Made by a program: the position numbers and the translations under genes. DNA of 64,000 nucleotides, taken from assembly GCF_007993795.1 (NCBI RefSeq), contig NZ_CP042476.1, positions 1,550,001-1,614,000 on the forward strand, in the 5' to 3' direction. Positions 49,560 through 57,998 of the stretch are shown here, piece by piece; position 1 is the stretch's first letter, and every line of letters begins with the position of its first letter. Under the pieces are notes generated by a model, which was not told where the DNA came from, searched no databases, and saw only the letters and a program-made list of their open reading frames with translations. Origin of the DNA: Antarcticibacterium arcticum. Lineage in GTDB: Bacteria > Bacteroidota > Bacteroidia > Flavobacteriales > Flavobacteriaceae.

Positions 49560-50681
49560 ATGAAAAAACCGCTCTTTTTTCTCCTAATACTCTTGCTTAC
49601 CACTGCCTGCGGAACCCCTAAAAAGATCTATAATGACAGCCTTCGTATCACCTTTCTGGATGATTTTATTATCCCGTCAAATTTGCAGTTTGAAGGTACC
49701 ACGGTGGGAGGACTTTCAGGAATTGATTATGCTAACGGCACCTATTACCTGGTGTGTGACCACTCCGGCAACCCGCGGTTCTATACGGCAAACATAGAAT
49801 TAAAAGGAAAAAAGATTGATACGGTAATCCTCACAGGTGTCACCTCCCTGGAAAGGACCTCCTCCTTTCTCAGAGATAAAACCCTGGATCTCGAGGCAAT
49901 TAGAAATAATGAAAAGACGGGCAGTATTGTTCTAACAAGCGAGGGTTCAATTCAAAATGGTAAGGACCCTTCCATTTTTGAGGTAGCTAAGGATGGAAGT
50001 TATATTTCACATTTTAACCTGCCTGCTTATTTTCTGGCAGAAGGAGAGCAGAAACCCAGGAACAACGGTGTTTTTGAAGGTCTTGCAGAAAGTTATGATA
50101 CCTATGCCTGGTGGGCAGGGATGGAACTCCCTTTGGTTGAAGATGGCTCAAAACCCAAATTATTTCCCACCAAATCCCCAATAAGGATTACGCGCTTTGA
50201 GAAAGAGTCCCGCGAGGCATCCCGCCAGTTCATACTGCAACTGGGAAATATCACTAAAATACCCTGGCTTTATTTTGCAGTGAATGGATTGACAGAACTT
50301 TTGGAATATGCGCCGGACCGTTTCCTGGTTTTGGAAAGAGCATTTTCCGCAGGACATGGCACCAATGGTAATACCGTAAGACTTTTTGATATTGATGCCC
50401 GCGGCTCAACCAATACACTTGGGCACACTAACCTGAGAAAAGCCGATTACAGTGAAGCATCAAAAAAACTTGTGTTTAATTTTAAACACATACGAAAGGA
50501 CCTTAAAGAAAAGATCATTGACAATATAGAGGGTATGACATTTGGACCCGATCTTCCCAATGGAAATAAAACCCTGTTACTGGTATCAGACGATAATTTC
50601 AGCAGCCTTGGTAGGCAAATCACTCAAATAATACTTCTTGAAGTTGAAATAAGATCACCCGGAATCACTAATCTTAAATAA
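49560..50681 (+). CDS. Esterase-like activity of phytase family lipoprotein
   Basis: 373 residues with lipobox LLTTAC (lipid Cys at about residue 18). The mature domain is a propeller-type esterase-like phytase domain: GGLSGIDYANGTYYLVCDHS, the acidic motif KTLDLEAIRNNEKTG, NNGVFEGLAESYDTYAWWAG, and the last motif NIEGMTFGPDLPNGNKTLLLVSDDNF. The substrate is not established for this family; phosphoester or phytate hydrolysis is suggested only by name. The next gene, a histidine phosphatase lipoprotein, starts 10 bp after the stop, so the two are likely one transcript. Confidence 0.85.
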   Translation: MKKPLFFLLILLLTTACGTPKKIYNDSLRITFLDDFIIPSNLQFEGTTVGGLSGIDYANGTYYLVCDHSGNPRFYTANIELKGKKIDTVILTGVTSLERTSSFLRDKTLDLEAIRNNEKTGSIVLTSEGSIQNGKDPSIFEVAKDGSYISHFNLPAYFLAEGEQKPRNNGVFEGLAESYDTYAWWAGMELPLVEDGSKPKLFPTKSPIRITRFEKESREASRQFILQLGNITKIPWLYFAVNGLTELLEYAPDRFLVLERAFSAGHGTNGNTVRLFDIDARGSTNTLGHTNLRKADYSEASKKLVFNFKHIRKDLKEKIIDNIEGMTFGPDLPNGNKTLLLVSDDNFSSLGRQITQIILLEVEIRSPGITNLK

Positions 50682-50691
50682 TAGCTTTCCC

Positions 50692-51222
50692 ATGAAAAAA
50701 ATAATTCTCTTATTAATCCTGGCAATCACGGCCTGTAAATCGCCCATTAAAGATCCCTCTGCGGAAGCCAATGAGGAAACCCAGCAGGCTACGGTGTATT
50801 ACTTTATAAGGCATGCAGAAAAAGATACTACAGATCCTGATGAAAAGGATCCCGAATTAATTCCTGCGGGAATTCAAAGAGCTGAAAAATGGGCCGGAGT
50901 GTTTAAAGATATTTCCTTTGACCATATTTATAGCTCCAACTACAAACGCACCAGGGCAACAGCTCAAAAAATTGCCGATTCCCAACAGAAAGATGTGGAG
51001 ATCTATGACGCTTCCAAATTGAATGATGAGGAATTTCAAAAGAAAACAGAGGGAAAAACCGTGCTGGTGGTAGGTCACAGTAACACCAATCCGCAATTTG
51101 TGAATTTTATTCTTGAAGAAGATAAATACGAGGATATTCCGGATGCGGAAAATGGCAGCCTTTTTATTGTCTCTGTTTTACCAAATGGAAAAAAATATAG
51201 CCAGGTCCTTTATATAAATTAG
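50692..51222 (+). CDS. Histidine phosphatase family lipoprotein
   Basis: 176 residues with lipobox LAITAC (lipid Cys at about 15). The phosphatase core begins YYFIRHAEKDTTDPD, the RHG-like motif with the phospho-accepting His. The second catalytic region is VLVVGHSNTNPQ (second His) after YSSNYKRTRATAQKIA. It is shorter than most phosphoglycerate-mutase-like proteins but complete. Substrate unknown. It is the second gene of a pair with the esterase-like lipoprotein, and both would face the periplasm. Confidence 0.86.
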   Translation: MKKIILLLILAITACKSPIKDPSAEANEETQQATVYYFIRHAEKDTTDPDEKDPELIPAGIQRAEKWAGVFKDISFDHIYSSNYKRTRATAQKIADSQQKDVEIYDASKLNDEEFQKKTEGKTVLVVGHSNTNPQFVNFILEEDKYEDIPDAENGSLFIVSVLPNGKKYSQVLYIN

Positions 51223-51300
51223 AAAAGCGACTTTTCTACATTTTTTCAGGTTTAAGCTTACTGATAAATTAGCTTTATCTTTACAGCTTAAATTTTGCTT

Positions 51301-52539
51301 ATGGTATTCAATGATCTTCCGCTTTCCAAACCAATTCTTGATGCAATAGAGGAATTAGGACACCACACTCCTACTCCAATTCAAATAAAAGTTATTCCCG
51401 AGGTGTTGCGTCGCAATGATGTTTTGGCCTCAGCTCAAACCGGGACGGGAAAGACAGGAGCCTTTGCGATCCCTTTGCTGCAGCTATTAAACAAGAAATA
51501 CGGCGAAGAGAGCAAACCCAAAAAACTTCCGGTTCTTATTTTAAGTCCTACCCGGGAACTTGCGGTACAAATAGACCAGAATATTAATGCTTATGCAAAA
51601 TTTACCGGGATTAAATCGGGAGTGGTATTTGGCGGAGCTTCAATGCAACCACAGATCAATCTCTTAAAAAATGGATTACATATTCTTGTGGCTACCCCTG
51701 GAAGGTTACTGGACCTTAGAAAGCAGGGTTACATAAACCTTGACGATATTGAGGTGCTGGTAATTGATGAGGCAGATCTCATGCTGGATATGGGATTTAT
51801 TGATGAAGTCCAAAAGATCATAAGGTTATCTCCAAACCTGGAACAGCGACTTATGTTTTCGGCAACTATTCCACCCAAAGTCCAGGACCTTGTCAAAAAT
51901 TTATTGCAAAATCCGGAACGCATCGAGGTAAGCCCGAACTCTTCGGCAGCTACTGAGGTGGTTCAGAAAATATACATGGTTCCAAAGCCCGATAAGATAG
52001 AACTGTTGCTTTATGTGATGCGCAATCTTATAAAAGACAAATCGGTGCTTATCTTCCGCAGGACAAAATTTGGAGTGGAAAAAGCGCTGGAATCCCTCAC
52101 AAGAAATGGATTTAAAGCCGATGCCTTACATGGTGATAAACCTCAAAGTGAAAGAACACTTGCCCTAAACCGGTTTAAAAATAAGGAAGTCAATATCCTG
52201 GTCGCTACAGATCTTGCGGCCCGTGGACTTGATATTGACCTGTTGGATTATGTGATCAATTTTGACATTCCCAACCAACCGGAGACCTATGTTCACCGTA
52301 TTGGTCGCTCAGGCCGGGCGGGAAATGTTGGGGCATCTCTCTCTTTTTGCAGCGCCGATGAAAGGACTTATATAACCTTTATTGAAACCATGATTGGTAA
52401 TAAGATCCCGGTTGAGGATAATAATCCCTATCCTCTTGACAAAGAAGCAAAACCCCAGGTTCACAAAAAGAAGGGCAGCAAACATAAACCCGGCCGAAAA
52501 GGCAGCGGTTCTAAAGCGAATAAAAAACGGTGGTATTAG
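51301..52539 (+). CDS. DEAD-box RNA helicase (RhlE-like)
   Basis: ATP-dependent RNA helicase, 412 residues. Domain 1 has the Q motif HTPTPIQIKVIP, motif I ASAQTGTGKTGAF, motif Ia LSPTRELA, motif II VIDEADLMLDMGF and motif III FSATIP. Domain 2 has ATDLAARGLDI and HRIGRSGRAG. The C-terminus is a short basic tail (KKKGSKHKPGRKGS) as in RhlE-type helicases that act in ribosome assembly or RNA decay. I start at the ATG at 51301, because the frame's 51295 codon is TTG. A -7-like TATCTTTA lies at 51276-51283. Its stop is followed by the second 7-bp repeat locus. Confidence 0.94.
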   Translation: MVFNDLPLSKPILDAIEELGHHTPTPIQIKVIPEVLRRNDVLASAQTGTGKTGAFAIPLLQLLNKKYGEESKPKKLPVLILSPTRELAVQIDQNINAYAKFTGIKSGVVFGGASMQPQINLLKNGLHILVATPGRLLDLRKQGYINLDDIEVLVIDEADLMLDMGFIDEVQKIIRLSPNLEQRLMFSATIPPKVQDLVKNLLQNPERIEVSPNSSAATEVVQKIYMVPKPDKIELLLYVMRNLIKDKSVLIFRRTKFGVEKALESLTRNGFKADALHGDKPQSERTLALNRFKNKEVNILVATDLAARGLDIDLLDYVINFDIPNQPETYVHRIGRSGRAGNVGASLSFCSADERTYITFIETMIGNKIPVEDNNPYPLDKEAKPQVHKKKGSKHKPGRKGSGSKANKKRWY

Positions 52540-52543
52540 CGGG

Positions 52544-52596
52544 GTTGTAGGTTTTAGGTTGAAAAAAAAATTCACAGTTCAAAATTCAAAGTTATG
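52544..52596. repeat. Heptamer arrays B1-B2 after the helicase
   Basis: Two short arrays of 7-bp units separated by an A run. B1 is GTTGTAG, GTTTTAG, GTTGAAA (52544-52564). B2 is AATTCAC, AGTTCAA, AATTCAA, AGTTATG (52569-52596), with consensus ARTTCAA. They begin 4 bp after the helicase stop. The units are degenerate, and the case rests on the period rather than on exact copies. Confidence 0.55.
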
Positions 52597-52619
52597 GTTT
52601 TATTTAGAGTGGAATTAGT

Positions 52620-52667
52620 GACTATCGACTAGAACTATAGACTACAGACTACAATCTACAGTCTACC
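52620..52667. repeat. Heptamer array B3: GACTACA-like
   Basis: Seven units with consensus GACTACA: GACTATC, GACTAGA, ACTATA (one base short), GACTACA, GACTACA, ATCTACA, GTCTACC. It occupies the gap between the helicase and the ettA terminator. Like the tRNA-His locus, it has a 7-bp period but an unrelated unit sequence. Confidence 0.75.
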
Positions 52668-52675
52668 CACTTAAC

Positions 52676-52707
52676 AAAAAAAGCCCCGGGAAACCCGAAG
52701 CTTTTTT
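52676..52707. terminator. Bidirectional terminator between the helicase and ettA
   Basis: Long stem AAAAAAGC (52677-52684) / GCTTTTTT (52700-52707) continued by CGGG (52687-52690) / CCCG (52694-52697), 3-nt loop. The A and T runs flank it on both sides, so it can serve the rightward helicase and the leftward ettA. Confidence 0.8.
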
Positions 52708-52726
52708 ACTATTAGATGCAAAGTTG

Positions 52727-54418
52727 TTATCGTACCAATTTCTTGTATTTGATTCGCTTCGGCATTAAATCGCCGCCAAGACGTTTTTTCTTATTCTCCT
52801 CATAATCCGAGAAACTACCTTCAAAGAAATACACCTGGGAATTACCTTCAAAGGCAAGTATGTGGGTACAAATTCTGTCAAGGAACCACCTGTCGTGAGA
52901 GATCACCACGGCACAACCGGCAAAATTTTCCAAACCTTCCTCCAGTGCTCTTAAAGTATTTACGTCAAGATCATTGGTAGGCTCATCCAGCAGCAGCACG
53001 TTTCCTTCTTCCTTAAGCGTCATTGCAAGGTGCAACCTGTTTCTTTCACCCCCCGAGAGCATGCTTACTTTTTTATTTTGCTCGCTACCTCCAAAGTTGA
53101 ATCGGCTTAAATAAGCACGTGAATTTACCTGTCTCCCTCCCATCATGATCAATTCCTGCCCGTCGCTGAAATTCTGCCATATTGATTTTTCCTGATCAAT
53201 ATTTGAGTGCGCCTGGTCTACATAGGCGATCTTTACGGTTTCCCCAACTTCGAAACTTCCTTTATCTGGTGTTTCTTCTCCCATGATCATTTTGAAAATT
53301 GTGGTTTTACCGGCACCGTTTGGTCCAATAACCCCTACAATTCCCGCCTGCGGAAGTTTAAAATTAAGATCCTCATAAAGCAATTTATCGTCAAAAGCTT
53401 TGCTTACCCCTACTGCTTCAATAACATTGGTCCCCAACCTTGGCCCATTAGGAATATAGATCTCCAGCTTTTCATCCATTTGCTTTTGATCCTGGCTTAA
53501 TAATTTATCGTAGTTGTTCAAACGGGCTTTTTGTTTGGTTTGTCTTCCTTTTGGAGACATTCTGGCCCATTCCAATTCACGCTCAAGGGTTTTCTGGCGC
53601 TTACTGGCTTGTTTTTGTTCCTGTGCAAGGCGCTTGGATTTTTGATCCAGCCAGGATGAATAATTTCCTTTCCAGGGAATTCCTTCTCCCCTGTCCAGTT
53701 CCAGGATCCATCCTGCAACGTTATCAAGGAAATACCTGTCATGCGTTACCGCAATCACGGTTCCTTTATATTGTGACAGGTAATGCTCCAACCAGTGCAC
53801 AGATTCTGCATCCAGGTGGTTGGTAGGTTCATCCAGCAGCAATACATCCGGCTCCTGCAACAACAATCTACATAAAGCTACCCGGCGACGTTCCCCTCCG
53901 GAAAGCAAACCAATTTTTTTATCGGGCTCCGGGGTGCGCAATGCATCCATGGCAATTTCAAGTTTTGTATCCAGTTCCCAGGCATTGCTGGCGTCTATTT
54001 GATCCTGTAAGGCTGCCTGCTTGTCCATAAGCTTCTGCATCTTATCTGCATCTTCATAAACCTCTGGCAAACCAAACATATCGTTGATCTTGTTGTATTC
54101 ATCCAGGATCGCAACAGTTTCAGCAGCACCTTCCTTCACAACTTCAAGAACCGTTTTTTCATCATCCAGTGTTGGCTCCTGCTCCAGGTAACCCACTGTA
54201 TAACCCGGTGAAAAAACCACATCACCCTGAAAGTTTTTTTCTTCTCCCGCAATGATTCTGAGCAAAGTAGATTTTCCCGAACCGTTAAGTCCCAGGATTC
54301 CTATTTTGGCTCCGTAAAAAAAACTTAAATAAATATTTTTCAGCACCGGCACATTGGCTCCGGGATAGGTTTTGGTAACTCCGCTCATGGAGAATATCAC
54401 CTTATTATCATCTGCCAT
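52727..54418 (-). CDS. ettA: Energy-dependent translational throttle protein EttA (ABC-F)
   Basis: 563-residue ABC-F ATPase that binds the ribosomal E site and gates elongation by ATP/ADP ratio. Two ABC cassettes are complete. The first has Walker A GLNGSGKST, signature LSGGERRRVALCRLL and Walker B VLLLDEPTNHLD. The second has Walker A GPNGAGKTT, LSGGERNRLHLAMTL and VLLLDEPTNDLD. The arm insertion in cassette 1 and the linker (PWKGNYSSWLDQKSKRLAQEQ) mark EttA rather than Uup or YheS. No membrane domain, so it is not a transporter. It is transcribed leftward as a single unit. Confidence 0.94.
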   Translation of the reverse strand: MADDNKVIFSMSGVTKTYPGANVPVLKNIYLSFFYGAKIGILGLNGSGKSTLLRIIAGEEKNFQGDVVFSPGYTVGYLEQEPTLDDEKTVLEVVKEGAAETVAILDEYNKINDMFGLPEVYEDADKMQKLMDKQAALQDQIDASNAWELDTKLEIAMDALRTPEPDKKIGLLSGGERRRVALCRLLLQEPDVLLLDEPTNHLDAESVHWLEHYLSQYKGTVIAVTHDRYFLDNVAGWILELDRGEGIPWKGNYSSWLDQKSKRLAQEQKQASKRQKTLERELEWARMSPKGRQTKQKARLNNYDKLLSQDQKQMDEKLEIYIPNGPRLGTNVIEAVGVSKAFDDKLLYEDLNFKLPQAGIVGVIGPNGAGKTTIFKMIMGEETPDKGSFEVGETVKIAYVDQAHSNIDQEKSIWQNFSDGQELIMMGGRQVNSRAYLSRFNFGGSEQNKKVSMLSGGERNRLHLAMTLKEEGNVLLLDEPTNDLDVNTLRALEEGLENFAGCAVVISHDRWFLDRICTHILAFEGNSQVYFFEGSFSDYEENKKKRLGGDLMPKRIKYKKLVR

Positions 54419-54526
54419 TTCAATTATATTTTTTGGTTAAATCCTATTTTTAAGCAGGTGGACCTGCCCTTTTTATTCCTTTACAAATATCATTATTTTA
54501 ATTTCATAAAACCAACCGGCTTCACT

Positions 54527-55009
54527 TTAATCGGGATTATGTAAGCCCAGGTATCTTAAAACAATCAGCATTTGCCCTGAATGGTAGGCTGTATGTTCAA
54601 TTACAAGAAGTACTTCCCGAAGGAGGCTGTGTGCCGTATTATTTCCTACCATTCCCAATAACTCTGTATGAGGGGCGAGAAGATGATCAATTAGCAGTTG
54701 TCTTTCCCGGAAATAATCTTCTTTCAATTTTTCCCAGGCAATACTATTTACGGGAGATTTTTCCTGTGGCCAATAATCGGCAGGCCATGAATGTTCTTTA
54801 TATTCCCTGGAGGTACAATAGTCCAGGATATCTTTTTGTGTAAACCTTATATGGTAAAAGAGTTCATAAAAGGAATAAGGAAGATCTTTGGGCCTAAGGC
54901 CCAGTTTTTCAAAAGTAATTTCTTTGAGAAGCTCCTCTACCGGCATAAAAGCCTCCCCGCCCTTTAAGTGGGAAATGAGCTGCAGTTTGATTTGAGCACT
55001 CCCTTCCAT
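54527..55009 (-). CDS. DinB-family four-helix protein
   Basis: 160-residue DinB/YfiT-like helical bundle. Three metal-binding histidines are suggested by YELFYHIRFTQKD (about residue 52), VIEHTAYHSGQML (residues about 136 and 140). The family includes thiol-dependent enzymes, for example S-transferases and maleylpyruvate isomerase-like proteins; some are bacillithiol-dependent in organisms that make bacillithiol, as this one does. The specific reaction is unknown. It starts 3 bp after the stop of the small membrane protein at 55013, so the two are an operon. Confidence 0.82.
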   Translation of the reverse strand: MEGSAQIKLQLISHLKGGEAFMPVEELLKEITFEKLGLRPKDLPYSFYELFYHIRFTQKDILDYCTSREYKEHSWPADYWPQEKSPVNSIAWEKLKEDYFRERQLLIDHLLAPHTELLGMVGNNTAHSLLREVLLVIEHTAYHSGQMLIVLRYLGLHNPD

Positions 55010-55012
55010 GAA

Positions 55013-55186
55013 TTATACCCTGCCTTTAAGCGCATTAAAGGCCCAGGACATTACAAAAAACCCTATCCCCACCGTTGAGAAGCCAATAGCATAATCGCGA
55101 TATTTAAGTACTCCAAGAAGTACCAGGGCTATCCCAATAAGCAACATAAAAAAGGAGGCCCACGCAAAAATCGTATTCTTATTCAT
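55013..55186 (-). CDS. 57-residue two-helix membrane protein
   Basis: Short gene read on the minus strand from the ATG at 55186 to TAA at 55013. The product starts MNKNTIFAWASFFMLLIGIA, has a charged middle LKYRDYAIGF, and a second hydrophobic segment ending AFNALKGRV. It has two transmembrane helices (about 8-26 and 33-50). The size and pattern match what I recall of a small family named after a Gramella forsetii protein (CAL67264 family membrane protein), but I cannot verify that here. The stop is 3 bp before the DinB start, so the pair is co-transcribed. Function unknown. Confidence 0.72.
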   Translation of the reverse strand: MNKNTIFAWASFFMLLIGIALVLLGVLKYRDYAIGFSTVGIGFFVMSWAFNALKGRV

Positions 55187-55461
55187 TCCCATAAATTCCC
55201 GATTTATTCCGCGCCGGTTTGGAATTCACCCACACCTCATCTAAATTAAATTACAGAAGAAGGCCAGGATATTCCGTAGTGGCACTTATATACAAATATC
55301 GCATATTTTAATGATTTTACAGCCTCTTAAAATTGTCTCGTTTTTGTATTTTAGCCAAGTTTCCAATTAAAAGAATAGAAAATATTCAGCTTGTTGAAAG
55401 GAAATCTCTTTTGATAATTTCTAAAGAATTAGTATTAAAAAATTTAAAACATACACAGCAT

Positions 55462-57090
55462 ATGAATCTTAGCTTCAATAAAAATGAAGATCATAATAAA
55501 TTATTAGTTTCCAGCCTGAGACACAGGCTTACCAGGGTAAGACTTGGCGGTGGTGAAAAACGTATTGAAAAACACCACGAAAAAGGCAAAATGACTGCAC
55601 GGGAGCGAATTGATTATTTATTCGATGACCCAAAGAATGCCATAGAAATTGGAGCTTTTGCAGGTGATGAAATGTATAAGGAGCACGGGGGCTGCCCAAG
55701 TGGTGGCGTGGTAGTGAAAATTGGGCATGTTTCGGGAAAGCAATGTATTTTGGTTGCAAATGATGCCACTGTTAAAGCAGGAGCCTGGTTTCCAATTACC
55801 GCTAAAAAGAATCTAAGAGCACAGGAAATATCTATTGAAAACCGTTTGCCCATTATTTACCTGGTAGATAGTGCGGGGGTTTATCTCCCAATGCAGGATG
55901 AAATTTTTCCCGATAAAGAGCACTTCGGAAGGATCTTCAGAAACAACGCAGTGATGAGCAGTATGGGAATTACCCAGATCTCGGCCGTGATGGGAAGCTG
56001 TGTGGCCGGCGGTGCTTACCTCCCTATTATGAGTGATGAGGCCATTATTGTGGAAAAAACGGGAAGTATCTTCCTGGCAGGAAGTTATCTGGTGAAAGCT
56101 GCCATTGGCGAATCTATTGATAATGAGATCCTGGGAGGAGCAACTACTCATTCTGAAATTAGCGGGGTGACAGATTATAAAGCCAAAGACGATAAAGACG
56201 CCCTGGATATTATCAAAAATTTAATGGATAAGATCGGGGATTTTGACAAAGCGGGCTATAGCAGGAAAGAATCTGTGAAACCAAAGGAAAACCCGGAGGA
56301 TATATATGGAATCCTTCCAAAATTAAGAACAGAGCAGTATGATATGCACGAGATCATCGCCAGGTTGGTAGATGGATCTGAATTTGAAGAATATAAAGAA
56401 GGGTATGGCCAAACAATAATTACCGGCTATGCAAGAATAGATGGATGGGCTGTGGGAATTGTGGCCAACCAGCGAAAGATCGTTAAGACCCGTAAGGGAG
56501 AAATGCAGTTTGGGGGAGTGATCTACTCAGATTCGGCCGATAAAGCCACGCGATTCATTGCCAATTGCAACCAGAAAAAGATCCCCTTGGTATTTTTACA
56601 GGATGTTACCGGCTTTATGGTAGGGAGTAAAAGCGAGCATGGAGGGATCATAAAGGACGGGGCAAAAATGGTGAGCGCAGTAAGCAATTCAGTAGTTCCT
56701 AAGTTCACCGTGATCATAGGGAATTCATACGGGGCAGGAAATTATGCCATGTGTGGAAAAGCCTATGACCCAAGGCTCATTTTTGCCTGGCCAAGTGCTG
56801 AGCTCGCCGTTATGGGCGGAACCCAGGCTGCAAAAGTACTGGCGCAAATAGAGACCGCTTCTATGGCTAAAAAAGGGGAACCGGTAGACGCCGACCAGGA
56901 AAAAGAAGTTTTTGAAAAGATAAAAGCCAGGTATGACGCACAAACCTCTCCCTACTATGCCGCCGCACGATTATGGACAGATGCTATAATTAATCCGCTT
57001 GATACGCGTAAATGGATCTCCATGGGCATAGAAGCCGCCAACCACGCCCCTATCACAAAAGATTTTAATCTTGGGGTGATACAAACTTAA
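55462..57090 (+). CDS. Acyl-CoA carboxylase beta subunit (methylcrotonyl/propionyl-CoA type)
   Basis: 542-residue carboxyltransferase subunit that moves CO2 from biotin to an acyl-CoA. The two crotonase-like halves are seen as RLGGGEKRIEKHHEKGKMTARERI and GSCVAGGAYLPIMSDEAIIVEKT, then FGGVIYSDSADKATRFI, FLQDVTGFMVGSKSEHGGIIKDGAK and VIIGNSYGAGNYAMCGKAYDPR. The TGFMVG motif favours the methylcrotonyl-CoA class; propionyl-CoA remains possible. I start at the ATG at 55462 (MNLSFNKNED), since the longer frame from 55333 reads as a lysine-rich, unconserved leader. The biotin-carboxylase partner is not in this window. Spacing to the next gene is 2 bp. Confidence 0.92.
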   Translation: MNLSFNKNEDHNKLLVSSLRHRLTRVRLGGGEKRIEKHHEKGKMTARERIDYLFDDPKNAIEIGAFAGDEMYKEHGGCPSGGVVVKIGHVSGKQCILVANDATVKAGAWFPITAKKNLRAQEISIENRLPIIYLVDSAGVYLPMQDEIFPDKEHFGRIFRNNAVMSSMGITQISAVMGSCVAGGAYLPIMSDEAIIVEKTGSIFLAGSYLVKAAIGESIDNEILGGATTHSEISGVTDYKAKDDKDALDIIKNLMDKIGDFDKAGYSRKESVKPKENPEDIYGILPKLRTEQYDMHEIIARLVDGSEFEEYKEGYGQTIITGYARIDGWAVGIVANQRKIVKTRKGEMQFGGVIYSDSADKATRFIANCNQKKIPLVFLQDVTGFMVGSKSEHGGIIKDGAKMVSAVSNSVVPKFTVIIGNSYGAGNYAMCGKAYDPRLIFAWPSAELAVMGGTQAAKVLAQIETASMAKKGEPVDADQEKEVFEKIKARYDAQTSPYYAAARLWTDAIINPLDTRKWISMGIEAANHAPITKDFNLGVIQT

Positions 57091-57092
57091 TT

Positions 57093-57998
57093 ATGAAATT
57101 ATTTCTCACCATCCTTTTAATTACTTTCTGCCTGCCTGTTGTGGCGCAGGTTCAAAACAAAACCAATGTTATAAAATCTGTTTATATCCCTTTAAAAGCT
57201 TATAAGGCAACCGGTAAAACTCTTACGGCACAGGATACATTGGATTTTAGATTCAATAAGAACGATACCCTGGTAAAGATGCCCGAAGATTATGATATCG
57301 AAGCACATGCCAAAGGGATAAGGGTTCCTTATGAATTTAAAAATGAAGAATTTCTTAAAGTTTATAAGAATACAGTTTTTAATGATGATGTTAAGTCACC
57401 CCGGAAAAAACCAACCATAAAGATATGGAGAGATGAAATAAAGATTTATTTTGAACCTACAGTTCCCCGTTCTCACCGAAAGGAATTGATGACCATGGCA
57501 AATCAATTATCTGCTGAGATCGATTCTTTGAATATCACCCAGGTGAGGAACCGTGGGAAGGCTAATTACCTCGTTTACTATATTACAGATAAAAGTAATC
57601 TTGATTTGGAGCCCCGTATAACCGATCCAAAAAAAGGATACTACATACACTGGAACGGAAGGCAACAAATAGAACGCGCAATGCTGAAGGTTGATTCCCG
57701 CCTCCTGTTCAACGAAGAAGATCAAATTGAAAATCTCAAATCTACCTTCTTTATGTCCCTTGGAATGTTCCATCTTACCCGGCAAGTACCACATAACAGC
57801 TTTTTGTCCTACTCCAGTATAGGAAAGGAACTTACTTCAATAGACAAGGAAATTCTAAAATATCACTACTCATACGGGATATGTAAAGGTACCACTCTTG
57901 AGGCTTTTGCAAATACCCACGCATCTTACCTTGAAATGATCAAAGAAAATCCCAATTCCAAATTATATGTAGTTCACTCTCATGATTATTTTAAATAA
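57093..57998 (+). CDS. Secreted DUF2927-like protein, putative inactive metallopeptidase
   Basis: 301 residues with a signal peptide (cleavage near LPVVAQ). The second half resembles the DUF2927 region: RNRGKANYLVYYITDKSNLDL, then FFMSLGMFHLTRQVPHNSFLSYSSIGKELTSIDKEILKYHYSYGI. The SLGM...TSIDKEILKYHY layout is like the helix region of zincin peptidases, but no HExxH is present, so it is probably not an active protease. The assignment is by eye and moderate. It starts 2 bp after the carboxylase stop and overlaps the next gene, a secreted M1 peptidase, by 17 bp, so all three look like one transcript. Confidence 0.6.
   Translation: MKLFLTILLITFCLPVVAQVQNKTNVIKSVYIPLKAYKATGKTLTAQDTLDFRFNKNDTLVKMPEDYDIEAHAKGIRVPYEFKNEEFLKVYKNTVFNDDVKSPRKKPTIKIWRDEIKIYFEPTVPRSHRKELMTMANQLSAEIDSLNITQVRNRGKANYLVYYITDKSNLDLEPRITDPKKGYYIHWNGRQQIERAMLKVDSRLLFNEEDQIENLKSTFFMSLGMFHLTRQVPHNSFLSYSSIGKELTSIDKEILKYHYSYGICKGTTLEAFANTHASYLEMIKENPNSKLYVVHSHDYFK

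Noticed and set aside
55280..55294. A TGGCAC sequence that could be a sigma54 -24 box
   Set aside because: Ten bases after the GG there is CA rather than GC, so the -12 element is missing.
55333..55461. An N-terminal extension of the acyl-CoA carboxylase
   Set aside because: The added 43 residues are lysine-rich and not typical of the family; the internal ATG at 55462 gives the normal length and a typical start.
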